Below, in pieces: positions 1-8,483 of a stretch of DNA of 64,000 nucleotides. Position numbers and translations under genes: made by a program. How positions within the stretch are numbered: position 1 is the stretch's first letter; each line of letters starts with the position of its first letter. The notes beneath the pieces were generated by a model. The model made no database searches, was not told the DNA's origin, and was given only the letters and a program-made list of their open reading frames with translations. Origin of the DNA: Acidobacteriaceae bacterium (GTDB taxonomy: Bacteria > Acidobacteriota > Terriglobia > Terriglobales > Acidobacteriaceae); NCBI GenBank assembly GCA_025462885.1, contig JAOAPN010000014.1:62001-126000 (forward strand), in the 5' to 3' direction.

Positions 1-9
1 CGTACGAGC

Positions 10-1191
10 ATGGAAGAGTTTAGAAGGCTGACACGGCTACCCGCATATGTATTCAACATTACAAGTGAACTGAAGGCAGCGGCACGCAAGCGGGGCGAAG
101 ACATCATCGACTTCGGGATGGGGAACCCCGATGGAGCGACTCCGAAGCATATCGTGGACAAGCTGATCGAAGCGGCGCAGCGAACGGCGACGCACCGCTA
201 CTCGTTGTCGCGTGGCATTCCGCGGCTCCGAAAGTCTATTTGTAACTGGTACAAGCGCAGATACGATGTCGATCTCGATCCCGAGACCGAGGCCATCGTA
301 ACTATCGGCTCGAAGGAGGGCATTGCCCACCTCTGCCTGGCGATGCTCGACGATGAGGACACCGTAGCGGTACCGAATCCCAGCTATCCAATCCACATCT
401 TTGGCCCCGTAATCGCAGGTTCCAAGGTGCAGAGCATAGCCATCGATGGAACCGATGAGACCGCTCTGCTGGCTCGTCTGGAGTACGAACTACCCAGAAT
501 GCAGCCGCGCCCGAAGATGCTGATCCTGAACTTCCCCGCGAATCCGACCGCGCAGTGTGTTGAGTTGTCATTCTTCGTACGGATCGTCGAGCTGTGCAAG
601 GAATACGGAATCTATCTCATTCACGATCTCGCCTATGCGGACCTCACCTTTGATGGATACCGCGCTCCGAGCGTCATGCAGGTTCCCGGCGCAAAGGATA
701 TTGCCGTGGAGTTCTTCACGCTCTCGAAGAGCTACAACATGCCCGGTTGGCGGGTCGGCTTCATGGTGGGGAACAAGCAGTTGGTCGCCGCGCTGTCGCG
801 CATCAAGAGCTACTTCGACTACGGAACTTTCACCCCGATTCAGGTCGCTTCGATCGCCGCGCTCGAAGGCCCCCAGGAGTGCGTCACCGAGATTTGTAAC
901 ATCTACAAGAGCAGAAGGGACGTTCTGGTCCCCGGCCTGAATAAACTGGGCTGGCCCGTCGAGCTTCCCAAGGCGACCATGTTTGCATGGGCGCGCATTC
1001 CGGAGCAGTATCGCGCTCTTGGATCGGTGGAGTTCTCGAAGAAGCTGCTGCTGGAAGCAAAAGTCGCAGTAAGCCCCGGTGTCGGTTTTGGCGAGCACGG
1101 CGACGGCCATGTCCGTTTCTCGCTGATCGAGAACGAAGAACGAACCCGGCAGGCGCTACGCGGTATCCGGCAGATGTTCAAGAACGGCTAA
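10..1191 (+). CDS. AlaC-like class I/II aminotransferase
   Basis: Fold-type I PLP aminotransferase of 393 residues, the usual length for the AlaC/YfdZ and LL-diaminopimelate aminotransferase group. The PLP-lysine motif SKSYNMPGWR is visible with the Schiff-base lysine at about residue 240. The motifs NFPANPT (about 170-180) and HDLAYADL (about 200-210) fit PLP-ring and phosphate contacts. The N-terminal segment LPAYVFNITSELKAAAR resembles AlaC, which makes alanine from pyruvate and glutamate in the cytoplasm. The start is the first ATG; sequence upstream lies outside the window, so the ribosome binding site and any operon partner cannot be judged. The family is secure; alanine specificity is inferred from resemblance, and a different amino-acid specificity is possible. 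Confidence 0.85.
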   Translation: MEEFRRLTRLPAYVFNITSELKAAARKRGEDIIDFGMGNPDGATPKHIVDKLIEAAQRTATHRYSLSRGIPRLRKSICNWYKRRYDVDLDPETEAIVTIGSKEGIAHLCLAMLDDEDTVAVPNPSYPIHIFGPVIAGSKVQSIAIDGTDETALLARLEYELPRMQPRPKMLILNFPANPTAQCVELSFFVRIVELCKEYGIYLIHDLAYADLTFDGYRAPSVMQVPGAKDIAVEFFTLSKSYNMPGWRVGFMVGNKQLVAALSRIKSYFDYGTFTPIQVASIAALEGPQECVTEICNIYKSRRDVLVPGLNKLGWPVELPKATMFAWARIPEQYRALGSVEFSKKLLLEAKVAVSPGVGFGEHGDGHVRFSLIENEERTRQALRGIRQMFKNG

Positions 1192-1197
1192 GCGGAT

Positions 1198-1256
1198 TCC
1201 CTAACGCGAAGCGTCCAATACACCACGAAGTGGCGCCCGCCCGGCGTCAGGGCGCA
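1198..1256 (-). repeat. Dispersed repeat family B, copy 1
   Basis: About 60 bp, present two more times in the window at 16656-16714 and 24758-24821 in the opposite orientation. Shared landmarks in the reverse strand are GACGCCGGGCGGGCGCCAC, then CTTCGTGGTGTATTGGACG, then CTTCGCGT. It contains two mini-hairpins with TTC loops (CCAC-TTC-GTGG and ACGC-TTC-GCGT). All three copies sit in intergenic gaps, as for REP-type elements. Here it lies between the aminotransferase stop and the convergent efflux gene stop, where it could also act as a transcript end. Confidence 0.75.
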
Positions 1257-1287
1257 TTTTTTCCTGCATTTTTCATATTCGCCGCCT

Positions 1288-2904
1288 CTAATGTCCCATA
1301 GCTTCCGGATCCAACTTCACACGCTTCTTAGGCAACCGCATGACGAAGGGCAGCGGAACCAGGCAGAAGAGCAGCGCCGCCAGTACGACGAAGGCATTCT
1401 GATAACTCAGCATAGAAGCCTGCAACTGCATCTGACGATAAGCCTGCCCAATTGCGGCCCTCGACGCCTGGGAGGCCGTCATGCCTCCAGCGATCAGCAC
1501 ATCTTCCATGCGCGACATGTAGAGCCGATAGGCGACACTGCCCGGGATGACGTTCGCCCCGAGCGCCTGCTGGTGGACCTGCGAGGTACGGGCGATGAAA
1601 GTCGTCAGCAGGGCGGTCCCGGCGCTGCCTCCAATGTTTCGAGCGAAGTTGGAGAGGCTCGAAATCTGGTTGCTCTTGTCCGCAGGAACGCCAACGTAGT
1701 TCAGCGTACTGATCGGGATGAAGATGAAGGGAAGCGCCATCATCTGCAGGATGCGCCACTCGGTGACAGTACCGAACGACGTCCCCAGGTCGAGCCGCGT
1801 GAGGTTGTAGACGCCCACAGCGGTGAAGAAATATCCGGCCGCTGCCATGGCGCGCGGGTCGATTTTTCCGACGGTCTTGCCGGCGATCAACATCATGGCC
1901 ATCAGGACAAAGCCAGCCGGCGACAGCACCATGCCGGCGCGCTCCGCGCTATAGCCGAGGAGCGTCTGCAGATACTGCGGAATCAGCACCGTCGATCCGA
2001 AGAGCACCATGCCAAGGATGAGCTGCAGAAAAACAGCGGTGCCAAAGTTCCGGTTCTTTAGCAGTTTGATGTCGACGATGGGATCCGGATGGAACCACTC
2101 CCAGAACACAAACCAGACGAGAAGCACGCCTGCGGAGATCGCACAGATCAGGATGGTCGTATCGGAGAACCAGTCCTTCTCCTGGCCCTTGTCCAGCGTG
2201 AACTCCAGCAGGCCAACGCCGATTGCCACGAGGCCGAGACCCATGAAGTCGATCTTCGCCCCGACTGCCGCCTTCTTGCGCGCGACCAGGTGCGGTGGGT
2301 CTTCGACCATGCGATTCGAAAGATAAAGCGACAACAAACCCACCGGCAGGTTGATGAAGAAGATCCAATGCCAGTTGAAGTTATCCGTGATCCAGCCGCC
2401 CAGCGTAGGGCCGATGGCTGGCGCAAAGACGACCGCCATCCCGTAGACGGCGAAGGCCTGTCCACGCTTCTGAATGGGGAAGGTGTCGGCAAGGATAGCT
2501 TGCTCACTGGGAGCCAGACCGCCTCCACCCAGACCCTGCAGGATGCGCGCGAGGATTAGAAGCGGAAGCGTCGGAGCGATACCGCACAGCAGCGAGCAGA
2601 CGGTGAACATGGCGACGCAGGTCATATAAAAACGCTTGCGTCCAAAACGGTTCGAGAGCCATCCCGAGATCGGGAGCACCACCGCACTGGCAACCAGGTA
2701 GCTGGTCAGCACCCAGGTCGCTTCGTCCTGGCTGGCTCCCAGCGAGCCCGCGATATGGGGCAGCGCAACATTGGCAATGGAGGTATCGAGCACCTCCATG
2801 AACGTCGCGAGGGTGACGGTCATTGCCACCGCCCAGGGATTGTGGCTCGGCTTCCATTGCGCTGCGAGTTGTGCCGGGGAGAGTGCCTGTGTTGCGGTCG
2901 CCAT
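1288..2904 (-). CDS. DHA2-family (EmrB/QacA) multidrug MFS transporter
   Basis: Inner-membrane drug:H+ antiporter of the 14-helix DHA2 group, 538 residues from this start. The MFS motif A region (LSNRFGRKRFY) and the motif C-like stretch VYGMAVVFAPAIGPTLGGWI are visible, and the N-terminal LDTSIANVALPHI is the DHA2/EmrB signature. I chose the ATG at 2904 because it begins MATATQALSP and has AGGAG six bases upstream; a longer frame from 2970 would run through the divergent MarR gene. It is divergent from that marR, with start codons only 37 bp apart and a perfect palindrome between them, so repression by the MarR protein is the obvious inference. Substrate unknown. Confidence 0.9.
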   Translation of the reverse strand: MATATQALSPAQLAAQWKPSHNPWAVAMTVTLATFMEVLDTSIANVALPHIAGSLGASQDEATWVLTSYLVASAVVLPISGWLSNRFGRKRFYMTCVAMFTVCSLLCGIAPTLPLLILARILQGLGGGGLAPSEQAILADTFPIQKRGQAFAVYGMAVVFAPAIGPTLGGWITDNFNWHWIFFINLPVGLLSLYLSNRMVEDPPHLVARKKAAVGAKIDFMGLGLVAIGVGLLEFTLDKGQEKDWFSDTTILICAISAGVLLVWFVFWEWFHPDPIVDIKLLKNRNFGTAVFLQLILGMVLFGSTVLIPQYLQTLLGYSAERAGMVLSPAGFVLMAMMLIAGKTVGKIDPRAMAAAGYFFTAVGVYNLTRLDLGTSFGTVTEWRILQMMALPFIFIPISTLNYVGVPADKSNQISSLSNFARNIGGSAGTALLTTFIARTSQVHQQALGANVIPGSVAYRLYMSRMEDVLIAGGMTASQASRAAIGQAYRQMQLQASMLSYQNAFVVLAALLFCLVPLPFVMRLPKKRVKLDPEAMGH

Positions 2905-2938
2905 ATCAGTCTCCTGATACAGTATCAGGAGACTGATA
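2904..2938. promoter_or_regulatory. Perfect 17-bp-arm palindrome between divergent efflux and marR genes; candidate operator
   Basis: Arm TATCAGTCTCCTGATAC (2904-2920), one central A (2921), then the exact reverse complement (2922-2938). Each arm carries one AGGAG: the one on the minus strand (2915-2911) serves the transporter ATG at 2904, and the one on the plus strand (2927-2931) serves the marR ATG at 2942. The site therefore overlaps both ribosome binding sites and the transporter start codon. MarR dimers typically bind palindromes in such divergent gaps; binding here is inferred. Confidence 0.75.
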
Positions 2939-2941
2939 ACT

Positions 2942-3394
2942 ATGGCCAAGCGCATGACAAAAAAATCCAACGACGACAGACGTCGGGCGACTCAATTGAT
3001 GAAGCGAATTCTCCTCGGCTTCAGGTCCCAGATGGATGAGGAACTGCGTCCGCAAGGAGTTACCACCGCCCAGCTACAGATATTGAAGGCGATTAAGGCG
3101 GCTCCGGGTAGTTCGGGCGCTCAGCTAGCGAGGGGCTGTTACGTCACGCCTCAGACGATGCAGGCACTGATTCAAAAAGCCGAGAAGGATGGCTGGATCG
3201 AGCGCCATAAAGACAAGGGAAACGACCGCGTGCTCGCGGCTTCGCTCACCCCGGCAGGCGAACGGTTGTTACGCCACGCCGAGGCCATCGTGATGCGTAT
3301 CGAGCAGAAACTATGGGTAGGGGTGTCGAAGAAAGAGATTGCCACGCTGGCCGAAGTGCTGGAGCGCTGTTTAGGAAATATTGCTGAGGAGTAG
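2942..3394 (+). CDS. MarR-family transcriptional regulator
   Basis: A 150-residue winged-helix regulator. The MarR core is visible: TTAQLQILKAIKAAPGSSGAQLARGCYVTPQTMQ for the H2-recognition helix region (about 40-75), then GWIERHKDKGNDRVLAASLTPAG for the wing (about 85-110), and a C-terminal dimerisation helix. A basic tail (MAKRMTKKSNDDRRR) precedes the core. The ATG at 2942 has AGGAG ten bases upstream inside the shared palindrome; ATG 2954 is an alternative. It probably represses the divergent DHA2 pump and itself, with relief by a small aromatic or drug ligand as is usual in the family. It converges with the next gene across a 10-bp gap. Confidence 0.9.
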   Translation: MAKRMTKKSNDDRRRATQLMKRILLGFRSQMDEELRPQGVTTAQLQILKAIKAAPGSSGAQLARGCYVTPQTMQALIQKAEKDGWIERHKDKGNDRVLAASLTPAGERLLRHAEAIVMRIEQKLWVGVSKKEIATLAEVLERCLGNIAEE

Positions 3395-3404
3395 CCTCGC
3401 ATAA

Positions 3405-3776
3405 TCAGCCGACAGTTGGAATCAGCGTGCCCTGATGGAAAATTAACTGCCAGCGCCCCTCGCGCTTAATCCAGATGGAGCTTCGACGGACGCTCTGTTG
3501 CGGCAGTTCGGACGAAGCTTGCCGAGTGGAACGGTAGGTCACAAGGGAAGCCTCGGCTCCGAGAGCTTGAACGGCAAACTCGCTGAGCACAATTTTTTCG
3601 TGCAGCGACTCATTCAGGAGTGCCTGAATAAGCGATGCTTTGTCGAACAAGCGTCCCGAACTCCCAAACTCGCGGAATTCGTCAGCCACTACCAAATCCA
3701 GAAACCGGGAATCGGACCTGTTGGATGGCTCCAACAGGTCCGATTCCAGCTTGCGTAACAGGTCGTCGACTTCCAT
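3405..3776 (-). CDS. DUF4440 / NTF2-like protein
   Basis: A 123-residue protein of the DUF4440 (NTF2-like cone fold) group. It starts MEVDDLLRKLESDLL and ends with GRWQLIFHQGT, typical of the last beta-hairpin of these proteins. Known relatives range from steroid isomerases to proteins of unknown role, so no reaction is assigned. The frame is open upstream to 4007, but that part is antisense-like overlap with gltX in another frame; ATG 3776 lies 11 bp after the gltX stop and gives the family length. It is probably co-transcribed with gltX. No signal peptide is seen, so it is likely cytoplasmic. Confidence 0.75.
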   Translation of the reverse strand: MEVDDLLRKLESDLLEPSNRSDSRFLDLVVADEFREFGSSGRLFDKASLIQALLNESLHEKIVLSEFAVQALGAEASLVTYRSTRQASSELPQQSVRRSSIWIKREGRWQLIFHQGTLIPTVG

Positions 3777-3787
3777 GGATAATCCTT

Positions 3788-5296
3788 TTACTTCCGCGTG
3801 TTCGCTAACTTCTTCTGCGCTTCCTGGAACCGACGGAGCCGGTCGAGTGTCCGCGCCTTGCCGAAGATCACCATACTCTCCAGCAGCGGCGGCGACATGG
3901 TGCTGCCACTCAGAATCGCCCGAAGCAGCATGAAATTTTCCTTCACCGACCAGGTCTTCTCTTCGCCCAGTTTCTTCAGAGCGAGCTCCATCGCAGCCGT
4001 GGTCCACTCCGTGACTTCCAGAATCGCGAGTTGCTCAGCGGAGAAGACCAGAGTCTCTTCCGGAGTGCGCTTCTTCGGCACCCATACATCCTGCGGCGGC
4101 ATCACGTTGTCCTGCAGGAGGAACGCGGTGAGGTTGCCGAACTCGCCAAGAGTCTCGATACGGGTCTGGATCAGGGTAGAGATGTCGCGCAGATACTGGT
4201 CCGAAAGAACGGTCTCTCGCAGCGCCGAGAAGAAAGCCTCGGGTGTTAGCGCGCGGAGGTACTCACTATTCAGCCAACGGAGCTTGGTCAGGTCGAAGAC
4301 CGGGCCGCCCAGGCGGATGTTCGGAACCTCGAAGCGCTGGATCATCTCGTCCAGCGAGAAGATCTCGCTCTCCTTCGCGCCATTGACGATCTCTACCGGC
4401 GTAGGCGAGGGCATCCCTCCACCCATCAGTCCAAGGAAGTTGATGACCGCCTGGGGCAGGAAGCCAGCCTGGCGGTAGTACACCAGCGAGACCGGATTCT
4501 TGCGCTTGGAGATCTTGGATTTATCCAGATTCCGCAGCAGCGGCATGTGCCAGAAGCGCGGGAACTGCCAGCCAAACGCCTGGTACAGCAGGATGTGTTT
4601 CGGCGTGGAGGAGATCCACTCCTCGGCGCGGATAACGTCGGTGATGTGCATCAAGTGGTCATCGACCACGTTGGCCAAATGGTACGTCGGGAAGCCGTCC
4701 GACTTCATCAGCACCTGGTCATCGACGTTGGAATGCTCAAAAGTGACGTTGCCGCGAAGCTCGTCTCGGAATGTCGTGCTGCCCTCCGTCGGCACCTTCA
4801 TGCGGATCACGAACGGCCTGTTCTCAGCCAGGTTGGAGTCGATGGTCGCCCGGTCGAGGTCGCGGCAGGTGCCGGGATAGCGCGGCGGAAGCTTGGCTGC
4901 GATCTGGCGCTGGCGTGCCGCTTCCAGATCTTCCGCGGTACAGAAGCAGCGGTATGCCGTGCCGTTCGCAAGCAGTATGTCGCCGTGCTCGCGATAAATT
5001 TCGGTGCGCTCGGACTGCCGGTACGGGCCATACGGTCCGCCAACATCCGGACCTTCGTCCCAGGTAAGCCCCAGCCAGTGGAGCGCGTCGAAGATCATCT
5101 GCTCCGAGGTAGCAACGAACCGCGCGCGGTCCGTGTCCTCAATGCGCAGCACGAACTGGCCTCCACGCTGTCGGGCGTAGATAAAGTTGATCAGGCCGAT
5201 GTAGGCGGTGCCGACGTGGGGATCTCCAGTGGGAGAGGGAGCGATACGGACGCGGATAGGAGCTTCAGGAGGAGCGATTGCGGTGTTTTCTGTCAT
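3788..5296 (-). CDS. gltX: Glutamyl-tRNA synthetase
   Basis: Class I aminoacyl-tRNA synthetase of 502 residues that charges tRNA(Glu), or a non-discriminating version that also charges tRNA(Gln). The HIGH-type motif is in RIAPSPTGDPHVGTAY (about 18-32) and the KMSKS-type motif reads KISKRKNP near residue 260. The EDTD segment of the glutamate pocket is in LRIEDTDRARF. The C-terminal anticodon-binding helical region ends near AQKKLANTRK. Length matches bacterial GltX. The ATG at 5296 begins MTENTAIAPPEAP, a few residues before the conserved core. A DUF4440 gene follows 11 bp downstream. Confidence 0.96.
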   Translation of the reverse strand: MTENTAIAPPEAPIRVRIAPSPTGDPHVGTAYIGLINFIYARQRGGQFVLRIEDTDRARFVATSEQMIFDALHWLGLTWDEGPDVGGPYGPYRQSERTEIYREHGDILLANGTAYRCFCTAEDLEAARQRQIAAKLPPRYPGTCRDLDRATIDSNLAENRPFVIRMKVPTEGSTTFRDELRGNVTFEHSNVDDQVLMKSDGFPTYHLANVVDDHLMHITDVIRAEEWISSTPKHILLYQAFGWQFPRFWHMPLLRNLDKSKISKRKNPVSLVYYRQAGFLPQAVINFLGLMGGGMPSPTPVEIVNGAKESEIFSLDEMIQRFEVPNIRLGGPVFDLTKLRWLNSEYLRALTPEAFFSALRETVLSDQYLRDISTLIQTRIETLGEFGNLTAFLLQDNVMPPQDVWVPKKRTPEETLVFSAEQLAILEVTEWTTAAMELALKKLGEEKTWSVKENFMLLRAILSGSTMSPPLLESMVIFGKARTLDRLRRFQEAQKKLANTRK

Positions 5297-5388
5297 GGTG
5301 TCTTCGATTTCGATGGTATCAGGGTAGCGATCCGCAGATGAGGGATGCGCCAGCCGACGAAGGAATGGTGTTAGCGGATGGCGAGCGC

Positions 5389-6174
5389 CTATTCCTCCTC
5401 AGACGGTTCAACTCCAAGTGCGAGGAGTGCCTTACGGTTCATCGTGCGCATAAACTCCAGGTTCTCTTGTACGTGTTCGGGACTCAGCGAAAGAGGATGC
5501 GGCGCTGGCTGGAATGTCACGTTGATCGTCCCATCCGGCTGTCGTTCTGCCCAGAAGAAGATGATGAAAGCTCCGACCAGACCTGCAACATGCAGGGCGT
5601 AGGAAGACAGGGGGCCGCCAATTTTGGCGTCGGCAAGGCAGGCGACCGACTTGCCGCTTGCCAGGGCCGTTCTAATCCTGGTGAGAACACGCTTATCGGT
5701 GGCCATGGCGTCCAGCCGGACAGTGAGGCCAGGGACAAGGAAATTGCCTTCGGTGGTGATGTTTCCCGGATCGGCAACGATCCAATCGGGCTTTTGCCCG
5801 AAGGTCACGAGTGCGTTCATCGGAATCTCGAAGAGGGGCACATGGGTCCAGCAATAGAGGATGCCACGTCCAGCTTTTCTTTCGTCGAGGACCTTGGTTT
5901 CGACCGCCTTCCACGGAATAGGAAAGGGCCCGCAGAGCGTCAATTCTCTCAGCCAGCTATCCAGCATCAGCGCCTCGGTCAGAGGCCCGTTGCCGCCCAG
6001 TCTGGACTTCAACTTTCCCTGCGCACGGCTCGCAAGCAGAGCGAAGCGATACCAACTTCGCCTGGGCAGTATCCAGGCTGCGATCCGGGCACGCCGCGAG
6101 AGCGAAAACAGAGGGGCGACGCGCTCGAGATATTTCGCTACCAATGGACGGAACAACGCACTACCTCTTGACAC
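5389..6174 (-). CDS. LpxL/HtrB-like lysophospholipid acyltransferase
   Basis: A 261-residue protein resembling lipid A late acyltransferases, which transfer a fatty acyl chain at the inner-membrane face. The H-x4-E catalytic motif appears as HVPLFE with His about 111 and Glu about 116, preceded by a hydrophobic strand (GILYCW). It is about 40 residues shorter than Escherichia coli LpxL and lacks an obvious N-terminal membrane helix, so the start may be incomplete or the protein a short lineage variant. The chosen start is GTG 6174; no strong ribosome binding site is visible. It is monocistronic here. The acyltransferase family is likely; lipid A as acceptor is inferred. Confidence 0.7.
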   Translation of the reverse strand: MSRGSALFRPLVAKYLERVAPLFSLSRRARIAAWILPRRSWYRFALLASRAQGKLKSRLGGNGPLTEALMLDSWLRELTLCGPFPIPWKAVETKVLDERKAGRGILYCWTHVPLFEIPMNALVTFGQKPDWIVADPGNITTEGNFLVPGLTVRLDAMATDKRVLTRIRTALASGKSVACLADAKIGGPLSSYALHVAGLVGAFIIFFWAERQPDGTINVTFQPAPHPLSLSPEHVQENLEFMRTMNRKALLALGVEPSEEE

Positions 6175-6350
6175 TCATCTTTGCACGAAGGAAATCGGAA
6201 CATCGATTTTCGAACGCTCAGGCAAGTCAAAAGATGCAGATGGCTTGCACTGAGCAGTCGCGCTTATAACGATCTGTCCCTGTGAGAATTCAAATTTGGT
6301 TCGACTTCGAATAGCTCAAAGAGGCTCAAGCTTTCCGGTTCCGTTTATTT

Positions 6351-6379
6351 TTGACATCGCAAAATCCCAGTTATATAAC
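6351..6379 (+). promoter_or_regulatory. Sigma70-type promoter of candidate small RNA
   Basis: TTGACA at 6351-6356, a 17-base spacer, then TATAAC at 6374-6379. This is a full consensus -35 and a one-mismatch -10 at optimal spacing, unusually good for this window. No credible open reading frame with a ribosome binding site begins downstream; the region ends in a strong hairpin plus T-run at 6514-6545. Confidence 0.75.
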
Positions 6380-6385
6380 TTTGCA

Positions 6386-6546
6386 TCTAAACCCCGCCGT
6401 ACAGACTCTTTCCTCGTGTCGCCGCGAGCCATCAAGTACTCGTATATCAGCATTTATGCGAAAGAGTATGATGCGCCGCAAGTTCGAGTCCTAAGCGTCT
6501 CTTCTGTTGTGAGAATGCGGGCCACGGAGGCCCGCATTTCTTTTGC
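6386..6546 (+). ncRNA. Candidate structured small RNA (about 160 nt)
   Basis: Bounded by a near-consensus promoter (transcription start expected near 6386) and an intrinsic terminator. Bases 6405-6412 (ACTCTTTC) pair perfectly with 6460-6467 (GAAAGAGT), closing a domain that holds smaller hairpins such as CTCG/CGAG near 6413-6426 and GCAT-TT-ATGC at about 6450-6459, so a multibranched fold is plausible. I do not recognise the family: it is not a tRNA, and I cannot confirm 6S RNA or any named acidobacterial RNA motif. The RNA gene is inferred from promoter, terminator and pairing. Confidence 0.5.
6514..6546 (+). terminator. Intrinsic terminator
   Basis: A 10-bp perfect stem AATGCGGGCC (6514-6523), loop ACGGA, GGCCCGCATT (6529-6538), followed by TCTTTT. 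It ends the candidate small RNA on the plus strand. Confidence 0.8.
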
Positions 6547-6565
6547 TCCGGCTCATCATCGACTC

Positions 6566-6792
6566 GGCAGTATCGACATATACCGGCGTTACATCTTCGC
6601 CGGGGGGGGAATTTGGCGGATATTTGGGAAGGGCACACCTTCAGGTGTGCCGAAAGAAGATTCTCCCCTATCCTTAGTATTTCTTTTGTCGGTTCGCCAT
6701 AGGCAAACCGACAAAAGAAACAAATCAAAATAAGTAGCGTTTAGCACACCTGAGGTGTGCCCTTCCATAAGGCTACATGTCGCATACCAGCC
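6566..6792. repeat. Dispersed repeat family A, copy 1
   Basis: About 227 bp, clearly homologous to 55583-55812. It starts GGCAGTATCGACATATA and ends with a degraded inverted copy. Nested inside are a GGGCACACC/GGTGTGCC hairpin, a central 18-bp stem with one mismatch (6681-6698 with 6702-6719, TTCTTTTGTCGGTT type), and a second GGCACACCT-type hairpin near the far end. It lies between the candidate small RNA and the M28 peptidase. No transposase is encoded, so it is a non-coding, possibly MITE- or REP-type element. Confidence 0.75.
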
Positions 6793-6914
6793 TAGGTGCG
6801 AAGCCAGGGTTAGATAGACCGCAAAATCGAGGGCTGAAGGCCCGGCCCATAATTCCTTCAACAACTTCAGACTCAGGACACTAGAATCAGAGCACGTCCC
6901 CTTGGAGAGTGTGC

Positions 6915-8483
6915 ATGAAGTTCTGGTCTGGCTTGGCAGCGGTGTCTTTCGTAGCGATTTTGGGTGCAACTCAGGTTCACGGACAGGGAAAACCGGATGC
7001 GGCAACTGCGGCCTGGTGGGCCCAGACCACGGCACTGGCGAGCGACGGAATGGAAGGTCGTGACACAGGATCCGCTGCATACGAGCGAGCCGCGCAGTAT
7101 GTGGTGGGGCAGTTCCAGGCCGCCGGATTGAAGCCGGCAGGGGAGAGCGGGAGCTACTTCCAGCGAGTCCCGATGCACCAGGTGGACCTCGATCTGACCA
7201 AGTCGTCGGTGGAAGTGGTCTCGGGCGCGAAAGCAGTTCCGCTCACCTGGATGCAGGAGACGACGCTGGTTCCGCGGGCAGGGCTGAATGCGGCTCTCGA
7301 AGGAGCGATGGTCTTCGTAGGCTACGGAACGACCGATAGCGCTTTGGATCTGCACGGAAAGATTGCGGTCTTCTTCAACAGCACTCCGGCAGGTCTGACC
7401 GCGAAGGAGCGGGATGGCTTTGCCGCCAGACGCCTTAAAGGCCTGGCGGATTCCGGCGTTAAAGCCATCGTCTCGATCGACAATCCCGGTGCGATTGAGC
7501 CGTTTCACTGGCCCGCAGCCTACGCGCGGTCGGTAACGATCGTCTCGGACAAGGCCCCTGCCGTCTCCGCTGCACCTCTTACGATTCGCGTAAGTGCGGA
7601 AGCTGCAAAGAAGCTGTTCGCGAGTGCCCAAGGGCATTCCTTCGCTGAAATTCTGAAGGATGGGATAAAGGGTGCACCCCTCGGCACCTTCCCGCTCGGA
7701 TCGGAGTTGCGAGTGAAGGCGGCGGTGCTGGAGAAGGAGATCTCCTCACCCAACATCCTTGCGGTGCTGCCAGGATCAAACCCAGCGCTGGCGTCGGAGT
7801 ATGTGGCGGTATCGGCGCATCTGGACGGCTACGGCTACGGAACCCCGATGCTCGGCGACAAACTCTACAACGGCGCACTGGACGATGCAGCGTACGTCGC
7901 GACGCTGATCGAACTCGCGAAGAACCTGCATGGCAAAGCACCATCCCGCAGCATTCTCTTCTGCGTATTTACTGGTGAAGAGAAAGGGTTGCTGGGGTCG
8001 GTATACTTCACCACCCACCCGACTCTACCGATGAAGGATGTCGTCGCGGACCTCAACCTGGACCAGTTGCGCCCCATTTTTCCCCTCAAGATCCTGACGA
8101 TGGAAGGAGTGGAAGAGTCGACCCTGGGAGGCACCGTCAAGACGCTGGCGGCGAAGTACGGAATCGAGATTCGTCCCGACCTTGAACCCGAGCGGAACCT
8201 GTTTCGCCGCGCCGATAACTACAGCTTCGTGCGGGTCGGGGTACCGATTGCCAGCTTCATCTTCGGCTATAACACCGGCTCACCCGAGGAGGTCATCTAC
8301 CGCGACTGGTACGCACGGCGCTATCACAAACCGCAGGACGACCTGAAGACTCCCATCGTCTGGGAAGCCGCTGGAACCTTCAACCGGTTCTATGGGGAAT
8401 TGGCGGCAACAATCGCAAACACTGCTGAACGGCCTACGTGGAATCCGGCAAGCCCGTATGCCCCTAAGCCCAAAACAAACTAA
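6915..8483 (+). CDS. Exported M28-family metallopeptidase
   Basis: A 522-residue zinc peptidase with a Sec signal peptide (MKFWSGLAAVSFVAILGATQVHGQ). Metal and catalytic residues of family M28 are visible: His about 302 (SAHLDG), bridging Asp about 323 (NGALDDAA), the Glu pair about 355-356 (TGEEKG) and Asp about 383 (LNLDQL). A PA-like insert lies between the N-terminus and the peptidase core, as in many M28 proteins. It probably releases N-terminal residues from peptides in the periplasm or outside. ATG 6915 is preferred over GTG 6909 because GGAG lies seven bases upstream and it starts the signal peptide cleanly. Its TAA overlaps the stop codon of the converging gene. Confidence 0.9.
   Translation: MKFWSGLAAVSFVAILGATQVHGQGKPDAATAAWWAQTTALASDGMEGRDTGSAAYERAAQYVVGQFQAAGLKPAGESGSYFQRVPMHQVDLDLTKSSVEVVSGAKAVPLTWMQETTLVPRAGLNAALEGAMVFVGYGTTDSALDLHGKIAVFFNSTPAGLTAKERDGFAARRLKGLADSGVKAIVSIDNPGAIEPFHWPAAYARSVTIVSDKAPAVSAAPLTIRVSAEAAKKLFASAQGHSFAEILKDGIKGAPLGTFPLGSELRVKAAVLEKEISSPNILAVLPGSNPALASEYVAVSAHLDGYGYGTPMLGDKLYNGALDDAAYVATLIELAKNLHGKAPSRSILFCVFTGEEKGLLGSVYFTTHPTLPMKDVVADLNLDQLRPIFPLKILTMEGVEESTLGGTVKTLAAKYGIEIRPDLEPERNLFRRADNYSFVRVGVPIASFIFGYNTGSPEEVIYRDWYARRYHKPQDDLKTPIVWEAAGTFNRFYGELAATIANTAERPTWNPASPYAPKPKTN

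Noticed and set aside
6479..6495. GTTCGAGTCC, similar to a tRNA T-loop
   Set aside because: The flanking T-stem does not pair and no acceptor stem exists; no tRNA can be folded there.
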